NCBI RefSeq assembly: GCF_019039055.1
Contig: NZ_JAHOPB010000001.1
Location: forward strand, 1,922,001 to 1,986,000
Source of the DNA: Reyranella humidisoli
GTDB lineage: Bacteria; Pseudomonadota; Alphaproteobacteria; Reyranellales; Reyranellaceae
Direction: 5' to 3'
Length of the DNA: 64,000 nucleotides
The translations under genes were made by a program, and so were the position numbers. Of the stretch, positions 52,892 to 63,087 are shown in pieces; positions within the stretch are counted from its first letter, which is position 1, and each line of letters opens with the position of its first letter. The notes beneath the pieces are model-generated. The model searched no databases. It was not told where the DNA came from and saw only the letters and a list, made by a program, of their open reading frames with translations.

Positions 52892-54214
52892 ATGTTCTAC
52901 AGCCACGTGATCGACGATGCCCTGGAAAGCAAGGTGGGCAAGAGCGGCCTGCCGCAGGCCTCGCTCGACCGCGAACTGGCACGCGCTTCGGCTGCGCTCG
53001 ACAGGTTCCGCCAGTGGAAGGCGGACGGCACCCTGCCGCTGCTCAGCCTGCCCGGCGCGCGCGACGATCTCGCGCTCCTGAAGCCGCACGCCGAGCGCTT
53101 CGCCAGGTTCGAGCACGTGATCGTGCTGGGCACCGGCGGGTCGAGCCTCGGCGGCCAGACGCTGGTCGCGCTCAAGGACCTGGGATTCGGCCCTCAGGGC
53201 GGACGCCCGAAGCTCTGGTTCATGGACAATGTCGATCCCTCGACTTTCACCGAACTGGCCGCCCGGCTGCCGCTGGCGCGCACCGGCCTGATCGTGATCT
53301 CCAAGTCCGGCACCACCGCCGAGACGCTGACGCAGTTCCTGACGCTGCTGCCTGAGTTCGAGGCGAAGGTCGGCAAGGAAAAGCTCGCCGAGCACATCGT
53401 TGCCATCACCGAGCCCAGCGACAACGCGCTCGGCCGGCTGGCCGCGCGCATCGGTTGCCCGATCCTCGACCACGATCCCAAGGTGGGCGGCCGCTTCTCC
53501 GTGCTGTCGCTGGTCGGCCTGTTGCCCGCGATGATCGCCGGCCTCGATGTCGGTGCGATCCGTGAAGGTGCGGCAAGCGTCCTCGATCCGGTGCTCGAAG
53601 CCAGCGACGCCAAGGACCTCGCGCCGGCCGTCGGTGCGGCCCTGTCGATCGGATTGGCGAAGGAACGCGGTATCGGCACGACGGTGCTGATGCCCTATTG
53701 CGACCGGCTGGGCTATTTCGGCTTCTGGTACCGCCAGCTCTGGGCGGAGAGCCTTGGCAAGGGCGGCAACGGCTCCACGCCGGTGCGCGCCATGGGCACC
53801 GTCGACCAGCACAGCCAGCTCCAGCTCTATCTCGGCGGCCCGGCGGACAAGATGTTTACGGTGCTGATCCTCGACACGGCAGGCAAGGGCACTCCGATCG
53901 CGCCGGCATCGCTGGGCGGCGACAAGACGCTCGCCTATCTCGAGAACCAGTCGCTGGGTGATCTCCTGCTGGCAGAGGCCGAGGCCACGGCCGTGACCCT
54001 GGTGAAGAACGGCCGGCCGACGCGCATCATGCGGATCGCCACACTCGACGAGCGGGTGATGGGTGCCCTGATGATGCACTACATGCTGGAGACGATGTTC
54101 GCCGCCCAGCTGCTGGGCGTCGACGCCTTCGACCAGCCGGCGGTCGAGGAGGGCAAGATCCTGACCCGCCAGTATCTCGCCGCCCGCGTATCTTCCCCGG
54201 GCGCCCGGTCGTAA
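52892..54214 (+). CDS. pgi: Glucose-6-phosphate isomerase
   Basis: A 440-residue isomerase interconverting glucose-6-P and fructose-6-P. SIS-domain motifs are VLGTGGSSLGGQTL near residue 74 and VISKSGTTAETLTQFL near residue 134. The late catalytic stretch is MGTVDQHSQLQLYLGG with Gln and His. It is shorter than the E. coli enzyme (about 549), matching the compact bacterial form. AGGGAG sits eight bases before the ATG. Confidence 0.94.
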   Translation: MFYSHVIDDALESKVGKSGLPQASLDRELARASAALDRFRQWKADGTLPLLSLPGARDDLALLKPHAERFARFEHVIVLGTGGSSLGGQTLVALKDLGFGPQGGRPKLWFMDNVDPSTFTELAARLPLARTGLIVISKSGTTAETLTQFLTLLPEFEAKVGKEKLAEHIVAITEPSDNALGRLAARIGCPILDHDPKVGGRFSVLSLVGLLPAMIAGLDVGAIREGAASVLDPVLEASDAKDLAPAVGAALSIGLAKERGIGTTVLMPYCDRLGYFGFWYRQLWAESLGKGGNGSTPVRAMGTVDQHSQLQLYLGGPADKMFTVLILDTAGKGTPIAPASLGGDKTLAYLENQSLGDLLLAEAEATAVTLVKNGRPTRIMRIATLDERVMGALMMHYMLETMFAAQLLGVDAFDQPAVEEGKILTRQYLAARVSSPGARS

Positions 54215-54226
54215 AATGACGGCGCC

Positions 54227-56055
<1,829 letters not shown>

Positions 56056-56059
<4 letters not shown>

Positions 56060-56532
56060 AGAAGCTTCTCGCGCTGCTCATGATTGCCGGAACCGTCGCC
56101 ACTGGGGCGTCGGCTCAGAACCGCGCCGCACCGCCGCCCTCGGTCGCGCCGCCGTCCGGCACGCCGACGCCCGCACCGGCCTCGCCGCTCGACGGGACTT
56201 GGCGCGGCACCAGCGACGGAGGCTCGTGCAATGCGCCGCTCGACTATGTGCTCACCATCGAATCGGGCTTCGTCGACGGCTCGGCCTACGACACGACCGC
56301 GCGCGGGCCGGTGCCCAATCCCAACAAATCCGCTCCGCCGCCACCCACTCCCGGCCTGTGGCAGATCCACGGCGTGGCCAAGGCGGGTGCCGCGTTCAAT
56401 CTCCTGAGCCTCGCGTCGGTGAAGGGCCCCACGCACCAGCGCATGCAGCTCACCGCGCGCGGCGACGGCCAGAGCCTGGTCATAAGCGAGAACAGCGGCT
56501 GCCGCCGGACGGCGCGGCTCACCCGAAGCTGA
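56056..56532 (+). CDS. Small exported protein, function unknown
   Basis: A 158-residue protein with a signal peptide ([19 protein letters not shown]), a Pro/Ala-rich linker and a compact domain starting [27 protein letters not shown]. Cysteines sit near residue 58 and near the end ([10 protein letters not shown]), suggesting a disulfide and a lipocalin-like beta fold. The family is not recognised. It overlaps mutL (ATGA) and, at its end, the convergent MATE gene by 14 bases. Confidence 0.8.
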
Positions 56533-57916
56533 CGAGTCCCAGCCGCTCGCGTCGCAGCCAGCGGCCGATCAGCAGCAGGGCCACGACGGTGAGGCCCGTC
56601 GCCAGGCCGATCCACAGGCCGAGGCCGCCCAGCCCGCCCTGGAACGCCAGCACCACGCCCAGCAACAGGCCGATGCACCAGTAGCCGATGCCGGCATAGA
56701 CCATCGGCACGCGCGTATCGTGCAGGCCGCGCAGCATGCCGGCCGCCACCGCCTGGCCGCCATCGGCCACCTGGAACAGGGCGGCGATCATCAGGAAGCC
56801 GACCGCCAGTTCGATGACGGGCGCGTTGGCCGGCGTGTCGAGATCGAGGAACACGCCGACCAGCAGGCGTGGCGCCAGCACCATCGCCAGCGCCGTCAGC
56901 GCCATGAAGCCCACGCCCATGACATACGCCGTCCAGCCGGCGCGACGGATGCTTTCCCGGTCGTGCGCGCCGAAGGCACGGCCGACGCGCACGGTCGCGG
57001 CCTGGGCGAGGCCGAGCGGCACCATGAAGGAGAGCGACGCGAGCTGCATGGCGATCGAGTGGGCGGCGAGCGCCGCCGCGCCGATCAGGCCCATCAGGAA
57101 CGTCGCGCCGTTGAACACCGCTACCTCGAAGACCAGCGTCGCGCCGATCGGCAGGCCGAGATGCCACAGCTCGCGGAAGCGCGGCCAGTCGGCGCGCCAG
57201 AAGCGGCCGAACAGGTGATAGCGGCGGAACTTCCGGTCGGTGACGAGCACCGTCGCGAGAATCGCGAACATCAGGATGTCGGCGAAGGTCGTGGCGTAGC
57301 CGGCGCCCACCAGGCCGAGATTGGGGAATCCGAAATGGCCGAAGATCAGCAGCCACGCCGCCGCGGCATTGGCGACGACGCCGGCCACGCCGGCGGCGAG
57401 CGCCCACAGGGGCCGTTCCAGCGCCGAGACGAAGGCGCGCAGCACGAGGAAGAAGAAGAACGGCAGCAGCGACCATTGCAGCGCGCGGACATACTCGCTC
57501 GCCGCCTTCGCCAGCGCCGGCTCCTGGCCCAGCGCCAGCAGGATCGCCTCGCTCTGCCACAGCACGATCCAGATCGGCAGCGTGACGACCGCCGCCATCC
57601 ACAGGCCCTGGCGCACCGTGCGGCGCACATCGCGCACCGAATGGCCCTTGCGGCCGAGCTCGCGCGCGATCATCGGCGCGGTGGCCGTGGTGAGGCCAAG
57701 GCCGAAGATCATCGTCGCGAAGTAGAGATTGGAGCCAAGCGCGCCGGCGGCGAGCGCGTCGGGGCCGAGCCAGCCCATCATCACCACGTCGGTCGCGGTC
57801 ATCAGCGTCTGCGCGAGATTGGTGAGGATCAGCGGCCAGGCGAGCACGAGCGTCGCGCGCGCTTCGCCGCGCCATGTCGCGCGTTCCGTGCTTTCCGTCT
57901 GTGCCGTCGTTTCCAT
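56519..57916 (-). CDS. MATE-family multidrug/toxin exporter
   Basis: A 465-residue, 12-helix exporter of the NorM/DinF type. The first half starts LVLAWPLILTNLAQTLMTATDVVMMGWLG and the second half has GLPIGATLVFEVAVFNGATFLMGLIG, the internal repeat of the fold. The ATG at 57916 fits the first helix; a longer open frame upstream runs into a family B repeat. It is convergent with the small secreted gene. Confidence 0.92.
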   Translation of the reverse strand: METTAQTESTERATWRGEARATLVLAWPLILTNLAQTLMTATDVVMMGWLGPDALAAGALGSNLYFATMIFGLGLTTATAPMIARELGRKGHSVRDVRRTVRQGLWMAAVVTLPIWIVLWQSEAILLALGQEPALAKAASEYVRALQWSLLPFFFFLVLRAFVSALERPLWALAAGVAGVVANAAAAWLLIFGHFGFPNLGLVGAGYATTFADILMFAILATVLVTDRKFRRYHLFGRFWRADWPRFRELWHLGLPIGATLVFEVAVFNGATFLMGLIGAAALAAHSIAMQLASLSFMVPLGLAQAATVRVGRAFGAHDRESIRRAGWTAYVMGVGFMALTALAMVLAPRLLVGVFLDLDTPANAPVIELAVGFLMIAALFQVADGGQAVAAGMLRGLHDTRVPMVYAGIGYWCIGLLLGVVLAFQGGLGGLGLWIGLATGLTVVALLLIGRWLRRERLGLVSFG

Positions 57917-58017
57917 GCCGGCGCTTATAGCCGGCACACCGTTACGGTCACAGGTACGTTCAAGGCTACGTTGGAGCCTGTCCGACCGGGAAAACATCGC
58001 CCGCTCACCAACAACCA

Positions 58018-58127
58018 CCTCACCCTGAGGAGCGCTCCGGAGGAGCGCGTCTCGAAGGGTGGGCACACGCACCGCGTCCGTTGCCCATCCTTCGAGACGG
58101 TCGCTGCGCGACCTCCTCAGGATGAGG
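58018..58127. repeat. Palindromic intergenic repeat, family B copy 4
   Basis: A 110-base element with ends CCTCACCCTGAGGAGCGCTC and GACCTCCTCAGGATGAGG. Inner arms are GTCTCGAAGGGTGGGC / GCCCATCCTTCGAGAC. It lies between the phosphatase stop and the MATE start, both on the minus strand. It starts about 100 bases upstream of the MATE ATG, so it may end upstream transcription or carry a MATE promoter edge. Confidence 0.93.
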
Positions 58128-58157
58128 TCGTGCGTGTCGATTTGAGACCGAAAGGCA

Positions 58158-58784
58158 CTACAGATCGCAGGCGATGCGTTCTTCCTGACCGGCCATCAAC
58201 CGGAAGAAGGCATCCTGCGGCTTCTCGAGAACGAACATGGCGCGTGCATCGAGACCGAGATTGAGGCCGCGCACGACGGCGCCGCTGACGCCATGACTCA
58301 CCACCACGGTGCGCGTGCCCGACGTCGCGATCTCCGTCAGCACCGCCTCGCAGCGTCGGCGCAGATCGATATGCGTCTCGCCGCCGGGTGGGCAGTAGCC
58401 GTGCGGATCGGCGCGCCAGTCGGCGAGCGCCGTCGGATGATCGATCTCGATCTCGGCCCAGGAGAAGCCTTCCCAGGTGCCATAGGAGAGTTCGGCCAAC
58501 CGGATGTCTTCCCGCCATTCGCCGAAGGCGATACCGAGTTCGCGGCCGACGATCTCCGACGTCTCGCGGGTTCGGCCGAGCGGGCTGCGCAGGAAGATCG
58601 TGGGACCGGGTTCGCGCTCGAGTTCGGCCTTCAGGGTGCGGCCCATCGCCAGCGCCTGGACGCGGCCGCGCGGCGTCAGGTCGGAATTCTTGCTGCCCTG
58701 CATGCGGCGTTCGGTGTTCCACGCGGTCTCGCCGTGCCGCAGCATGTAGAGAGGGGCCGTCAGCTTCACGGGCGCGCGCCTCAC
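58158..58784 (-). CDS. Histidine phosphatase family protein
   Basis: A 208-residue member of the phosphoglycerate-mutase-like branch. The RHG motif is LYMLRHGETAWNTERRMQG with the phospho-histidine. GRTRETSEIV (Arg) and the late VVSHGVSGAVVRGL (second catalytic His) complete the site. The substrate could be a phosphoglycerate, a cobalamin precursor or another phospho-sugar; context does not decide. The GTG start overlaps the rsmD stop (GTGA). Confidence 0.92.
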   Translation of the reverse strand: MRRAPVKLTAPLYMLRHGETAWNTERRMQGSKNSDLTPRGRVQALAMGRTLKAELEREPGPTIFLRSPLGRTRETSEIVGRELGIAFGEWREDIRLAELSYGTWEGFSWAEIEIDHPTALADWRADPHGYCPPGGETHIDLRRRCEAVLTEIATSGTRTVVVSHGVSGAVVRGLNLGLDARAMFVLEKPQDAFFRLMAGQEERIACDL

Positions 58785-59362
58785 GGACCCCGCTTCAGGA
58801 TCACGATCTTGGCGGCGCCATAGCGCCGCTCGTCGATCGTCTCGAAGCCGTCGGGCGCGATCATGTCCTCGTTGTGCGCGAGTTCGACCGTGACGACGCA
58901 GCCCGGCGTCATCCAGCCCGCGGCGGCCAGCGCCGCGATGGCGAGGGGCGCCTGGCCCGAGCGATAGGGCGGATCGAGGAAGACGAGATCGCAGGGCTCG
59001 CGGCAGGGCGGCGGCCGCGTCGCATCCGCGCGCACGACCTTGGCCGCGCCGGCCTCGCCCAGCTTGCGCAGGTTCTCGCCGATCGCCTTGATCGCATTGG
59101 CCTCGTTGTCGAGGAACGTCACATGGGCGGCGCCGCGCGACAGCGCCTCCAGCCCCAGCGCGCCGGAGCCGGCATAGGCGTCGAGCACGCGCGCGTCGAT
59201 CAGCGGCGAGGTGCCGCCATCGTCTTCGCCGTCGCGCCAGCGCGCATGCATCAGCACGTTGAACAGCGATTCCCGGGCGCGATTGGAGGTCGGGCGCGTC
59301 GCGTCGCCCGGCGGTGTTTCGAGCATGCGCCCGCGATGCCTGCCACCGATGATCCTGATCAT
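58781..59362 (-). CDS. rsmD: 16S rRNA (guanine966-N2)-methyltransferase
   Basis: A 193-residue RsmD. It starts MIRIIGGRHRGRMLETPPGDATRPT, has the SAM loop VLDAYAGSGALGLEALSRGA, and the catalytic LVFLDPPYRSGQ (DPPY, for N2-guanine methylation). The ATG at 59362 shares one base with the rluB stop (TGATG). It belongs to a leftward run of four overlapping genes, three of them linked to RNA or small-molecule processing. Confidence 0.95.
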   Translation of the reverse strand: MIRIIGGRHRGRMLETPPGDATRPTSNRARESLFNVLMHARWRDGEDDGGTSPLIDARVLDAYAGSGALGLEALSRGAAHVTFLDNEANAIKAIGENLRKLGEAGAAKVVRADATRPPPCREPCDLVFLDPPYRSGQAPLAIAALAAAGWMTPGCVVTVELAHNEDMIAPDGFETIDERRYGAAKIVILKRGP

Positions 59363-60171
59363 CAGGTCCGCCGGCGCTTGGCGTGGGGCGGGGCCGGCCG
59401 CGGTTTGGGCTTGGCCCAGCCTTCCTTGCGCGGCGGACGCTTGACGCCCAGCAGGTTCTCGAGCGCCTGCGGCGGAACCTCGTCGACGAGGCCGCGCTCC
59501 AGCTCGCCGAGATGGAAAGGCCCGAAGGCCACGCGGATCAGGCGCACCACCGGCAGTTCGAGATGGGCCAGCACGCGGCGCACCTCGCGGTTCTTGCCCT
59601 CGGTCAGCGCGATGTCGATCCAGGCGTTGGAGCGCTGCTGGCGGTCGAGGCTGGCCTGGATCGAGCCGTAGCGCACGCCCTCGATGGTGATGCCGTTGGC
59701 GAGATCGGCGAGCTTGGCCTCGTCGACATTGCCGTGCACGCGGGCGCGGTAGCGGCGCGTCCAGCCATTGGCCGGCAGTTCGAGCTGGCGCGCCAGGCCG
59801 CCGTCGTTGGTCAGCAGCAGCAGCCCTTCGGAGAAATAGTCGAGGCGGCCGATCGTGACGACGCGCGGCAGGCTCTTGGGCAGCGAGTCGAAGATGGTGC
59901 GCCGTCCCTCGGGATCGCGCGCCGTCACCATCTCGCTCGGCGGCTTGTGATAGCGCCACATGCGCGCCCGCTCGGGGGCGCCCAGCAGCTTGCCATCGAC
60001 TTCGATGACGCTCTTTTCGGTGACGACGCAGGCCGGGGTCTCCAGCACCTTGCCGTCGACCTTCACGCGACCGGCCTCGATCCAGCGCTCGGCATCGCGG
60101 CGCGAGCACAGGCCGGCGCGCGCGAGGCGCTTGGCGATGCGCTCGCCTTCCTTGACGGGTGCTTCGGTCAT
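59362..60171 (-). CDS. rluB: 23S rRNA pseudouridine synthase (RluB-like)
   Basis: A 269-residue RsuA/RluB-type enzyme. The N-terminal S4 RNA-binding domain reads ERIAKRLARAGLCSRRDAERWIEAG. The catalytic Asp is in TIGRLDYFSEGLLLLTNDG near residue 115, and GKNREVRRVLAHLELPV is the conserved late motif. A basic Pro/Lys/Arg tail follows. The ATG at 60171 overlaps the stop of the GATase gene (ATGA). RluB versus RluE/F cannot be fully settled by eye. Confidence 0.92.
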   Translation of the reverse strand: MTEAPVKEGERIAKRLARAGLCSRRDAERWIEAGRVKVDGKVLETPACVVTEKSVIEVDGKLLGAPERARMWRYHKPPSEMVTARDPEGRRTIFDSLPKSLPRVVTIGRLDYFSEGLLLLTNDGGLARQLELPANGWTRRYRARVHGNVDEAKLADLANGITIEGVRYGSIQASLDRQQRSNAWIDIALTEGKNREVRRVLAHLELPVVRLIRVAFGPFHLGELERGLVDEVPPQALENLLGVKRPPRKEGWAKPKPRPAPPHAKRRRT

Positions 60172-60884
60172 CGTGCGGCCGCCGCTCCCAGGAAGGCGCG
60201 GAACAGTTTCGCGTCGCCTTCGGAGATCAGGAACTCGGGATGCCACTGCACGCCGATGCAGAAACGGTAGGCCGGGGCCTCGATGCCCTCGATCACGCCG
60301 TCCGGCGCGGTGGCGTTCACCACGATGCCTTCCGGCGAATCGGCGGCGGCCTGGTGATGGGCGCTGTTCACCTGCAGCTCCTCGGCGCCGACGATGCCGT
60401 GCAGCTGCGTGCCCCGGGCAACCTTCACGACATGGCCGGGCTCGTTGCGCGGATTGGGCTGCTCGTGGGCCAGCGGATCGGCGATCGTGTCAGGGATGTG
60501 CTGGATCAGCTTGCCGCCCAGCACGACGTGCAGGAGCTGCTGGCCACCGCAGATGCCCAGCACCGGCTTGTTCTGCTCGAGCGCGCCCTTGGTGACGCCG
60601 AACTCGAAGGCGGTGCGGCGGTCCTTGGTGATCACCGTCGCGTGGCGCGCGCCGCCGCCATAGTAGGAGGGATCGACGTCGAAGGCGCCGCCGGTCACGA
60701 CCAGCGCATCGATGCGCTCGAGATAGTCGGCGACCCGGTCGGGCTCGTGCGGCAGCGCTATGGGCAGGCCACCCGCCGCGTCGATCGCGTCGAGGTAGTT
60801 TTGGCGCAGCGCATACCAGGGAAACTTGGAGTATCCGCCTGGCTTTTCAGCATCCAGGGTGACTCCGATCAGGGGACGGGGCAT
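60168..60884 (-). CDS. Class I glutamine-amidotransferase-like hydrolase (PuuD-like)
   Basis: A 238-residue protein of the gamma-glutamyl-GABA hydrolase group. It has RPLIGVTLDAEKPGG near the start, VVTGGAFDVDPSYYGGG, the nucleophile Cys in VLGICGGQQLLHVVLGG, and the late His/Glu in GVQWHPEF. A role in gamma-glutamyl amine or polyamine breakdown is possible, but no puu genes are adjacent. The ATG at 60884 is used; a TTG at 60893 is in frame. Divergent from tadA with 49 bases between. Confidence 0.92.
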   Translation of the reverse strand: MPRPLIGVTLDAEKPGGYSKFPWYALRQNYLDAIDAAGGLPIALPHEPDRVADYLERIDALVVTGGAFDVDPSYYGGGARHATVITKDRRTAFEFGVTKGALEQNKPVLGICGGQQLLHVVLGGKLIQHIPDTIADPLAHEQPNPRNEPGHVVKVARGTQLHGIVGAEELQVNSAHHQAAADSPEGIVVNATAPDGVIEGIEAPAYRFCIGVQWHPEFLISEGDAKLFRAFLGAAAAR

Positions 60885-60933
60885 GGGGGCCAAGATACGC
60901 GCGTGCGCCGTCGCGCGCTATAGTGCGGCCACG

Positions 60934-61392
60934 ATGCCGGATTCAGCCAAGTCGACGCCCATGGAAAGAGCCCTCGCCGCCGCCCGTGCGGCCGGCGCGC
61001 GTGGCGAGGTCCCGATCGGTTGCGTGATCGTCGGACCCGGCGGCGCGGTGCTGGCCGAGGCGGGCAATCGTACCGAGGAGCTTAAGGACCCGACCGCCCA
61101 TGCCGAGCTGCTGGCGATCCGGGCCGCGGCTGCCGCGCTGGGCTCGCCGCGGCTGGTCGACTGCGATCTCTACGTCACGCTGGAGCCGTGCCCGATGTGC
61201 GCCCAGGCGATTTCCTTCGCCCGGCTGCGCCGCGTCTACTGGGGCGCGGCCGATCCCAAGGGTGGCGGCATCGAGCAGGGCCCGCGCATCTTCGACCAGC
61301 CCACCTGCCACCACCGCCCCGACCTATATCCCGGCCTCGGTGAGCGCGAGGCGGCCGAGCTGCTGCGCGCCTTCTTCCGAGAGCGGCGCTAG
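60934..61392 (+). CDS. tadA: tRNA-specific adenosine deaminase
   Basis: A 152-residue zinc deaminase that converts A34 of tRNA-Arg(ACG) to inosine. It has the zinc/proton-shuttle motif PTAHAELLAIRAA near residue 57 and LEPCPMCAQAISFARLRRVYWGA near residue 87. The N-terminal half includes VPIGCVIVGPGG. It matches the TadA length. It lies between divergent and convergent RNA-modification genes, and its stop is followed by a hairpin shared with queG. Confidence 0.93.
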   Translation: MPDSAKSTPMERALAAARAAGARGEVPIGCVIVGPGGAVLAEAGNRTEELKDPTAHAELLAIRAAAAALGSPRLVDCDLYVTLEPCPMCAQAISFARLRRVYWGAADPKGGGIEQGPRIFDQPTCHHRPDLYPGLGEREAAELLRAFFRERR

Positions 61393-61404
61393 CCGCCTCA
61401 TGTT

Positions 61405-61428
61405 CCTCTCCCCCTAGCGGGGGCGAGG
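61405..61428. terminator. Hairpin between convergent tadA and queG
   Basis: CCTCTCCCCC and GGGGGCGAGG pair (one internal mismatch) around a TAGC loop. The loop and stem include the queG stop codon. Its place between two convergent genes suits a two-way terminator, though no T-run follows on either strand. Confidence 0.4.
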
Positions 61429-62601
61429 AGTCTGAAACGGGTCAGCCCACTCCGCGCGGACGTCGGGGTCGGGCTCATCGACGCTCTGGCTACGCCGCGC
61501 CGCTTCGTCCGGCGCGAGCTGCGACAGCGCCCAGACGGCGGCGCCGCGCACCAGGGGCTGCTCGTCCTGCAGCAGCCGTTCGACCGCGGGCAGCGACTGG
61601 GCCGGCGTGCCGCTGTTGCCCAGCGCATAGGCGACGTTGCGCAGGAAGCGGTTGCGGCCGATGCGCTTCACCGCGGTGCCGGAGAAGCGTGCGCGGAAGG
61701 TCGCGTCGTCGAGCGTCGCCAGCTCGGACAGGAGCGGCGCCTGAAGCTCGGCGCGCGGCACGAACGCCGCCTCGCGCGACTGGCGGGCAAACTTGTTCCA
61801 CGGGCAGGCGGCGAGGCAGTCGTCGCAGCCATAGATGCGGTTGCCCAGCGCCGCCCTGAACTCGCGATCGATCGGGCCGGCATGTTCGATGGTGAGATAG
61901 GAGATGCAGCGCCGCGCATCGAGCTGGTACGGGGCGGGGAAGGCGTCGGTCGGACACGACTCGAGGCAGGCGCGGCACTGGCCGCAATGATCGGTCTCCG
62001 GCGCGTCGGGCGGCAGTTCGACCGACAGGAGCAGTTCGCCGAGGAACAGCCAGGAGCCGAAGCGGCGCGACACCAGGTTGGTGTGCTTGCCCTGCCAGCC
62101 ATGGCCCGCCTGCTGCGCGGCGAGCTTTTCCATCAGCGGCGCGGTGTCGACGAAGACTTTCAGGCTCTGGTGATAGGTGTCCCAGATGAAGCGGCCGAGC
62201 TGCTTCAGCCGGCTCTTCATCACGTCGTGATAGTCGCGGCCCTGCGCATAGACCGAGACCGCGCCGCGTTCGCGCTCCTGCAACACGTCGCGCGGATCGC
62301 TCGCCGGCCCGTAGTTCAGCGCCACGGACACGACGGTGCGCGCTTCGGGCCACAGGGTCGCGGGATCGATGCGCTGCTCGGCGCGGTCGACCAGCCAGCC
62401 CATGTCGCCCTGGAAGCCGCGTTCGAGGAACGTGGCCATCCGCTCCCTGCGCTGCTGCCGCGCCTCGGGCGACAGCTGCGCGGGCGCGAAGGCCACGGCG
62501 TCGAAGCCGAGTTCCAGCGCCTTGGCCGCGATCGCGTCCCGCAACTCGCGCGCCGTCGCCGGCTTGGGCGGCCGCTTGGGGCGGGGCGGCAGCTTGGCCA
62601 T
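61414..62601 (-). CDS. queG: Epoxyqueuosine reductase
   Basis: A 395-residue QueG that reduces epoxyqueuosine to queuosine in tRNA using cobalamin. The N-terminal domain has LGFDAVAFAPAQLS. Two 4Fe-4S clusters follow, with CGQCRACLESCPTDAF and YGCDDCLAACPWNKFAR. A C-terminal HEAT-like region starts near residue 290. A Pro/Lys stretch opens the protein. The ATG at 62601 shares a base with the queF stop (TAATG), so the pathway's two reductases are coupled. Confidence 0.95.
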   Translation of the reverse strand: MAKLPPRPKRPPKPATARELRDAIAAKALELGFDAVAFAPAQLSPEARQQRRERMATFLERGFQGDMGWLVDRAEQRIDPATLWPEARTVVSVALNYGPASDPRDVLQERERGAVSVYAQGRDYHDVMKSRLKQLGRFIWDTYHQSLKVFVDTAPLMEKLAAQQAGHGWQGKHTNLVSRRFGSWLFLGELLLSVELPPDAPETDHCGQCRACLESCPTDAFPAPYQLDARRCISYLTIEHAGPIDREFRAALGNRIYGCDDCLAACPWNKFARQSREAAFVPRAELQAPLLSELATLDDATFRARFSGTAVKRIGRNRFLRNVAYALGNSGTPAQSLPAVERLLQDEQPLVRGAAVWALSQLAPDEAARRSQSVDEPDPDVRAEWADPFQTPRPR

Positions 62602-63059
62602 TATCCCCGGCCGCGATAGGACGCGACGCCGGTGTCGGGAAGCCACAGGCCTTTGGGCGGCAGGGCGGTCTGCCAGAACACGTCGATCGGCATGCCGCCG
62701 CGCGGATACCAGTAGCCCGCGATCCTGAGCCAGCGCGGCGCCAGCTCCTTCACCAGCCGCTTGCCGATGCCCACGGTGCAATCCTCGTGGAAAGCCGCCT
62801 CGTTGCGGAAGCTGTTGAGATAGAGCTTCAGCGACTTGCTCTCGACCAGCTTGGCGCGCGGCACGTAGTCGATCACGAGGTGCGCGAAATCGGGCTGGCC
62901 CGTCACCGGGCAGAGCGAGGTGAACTCGGGCTGCGTGAAGCGTGCGAGATAGAGCGTGCCCGGATGCGGGTTGGGCACCGTCTCGAGGAGGGCCTCGGCG
63001 GGCGAGGCGGGGAGGGGCGTCTCATGCCCGAGCTGTCGGAGTTTTGCATATTTAGCCAT
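62601..63059 (-). CDS. queF: NADPH-dependent 7-cyano-7-deazaguanine reductase
   Basis: A 152-residue type I QueF that reduces preQ0 to preQ1. The nucleophile is in [16 protein letters not shown] near residue 55. The family signature [21 protein letters not shown] follows, with the substrate His/Glu near its end. The ATG at 63059 fits the family length; an ATG ten codons upstream overlaps the promoter region. Only 28 bases separate it from the divergent ferredoxin reductase gene, so no preQ1 riboswitch fits in between. Confidence 0.95.
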   Translation of the reverse strand: MAKYAKLRQLGHETPLPASPAEALLETVPNPHPGTLYLARFTQPEFTSLCPVTGQPDFAHLVIDYVPRAKLVESKSLKLYLNSFRNEAAFHEDCTVGIGKRLVKELAPRWLRIAGYWYPRGGMPIDVFWQTALPPKGLWLPDTGVASYRGRG

Positions 63060-63087
63060 GCGCCCATCATATGCTAAGCGGGCCGCC

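Noticed and set aside
57917..58072. N-terminal extension of the MATE exporter from an ATG at 58072
   Set aside because: It runs into a family B repeat and adds no membrane segment; the ATG at 57916 precedes helix 1.
63060..63087. preQ1 riboswitch upstream of queF
   Set aside because: Only 28 bases separate queF from the divergent reductase gene, and no preQ1 motif is visible.
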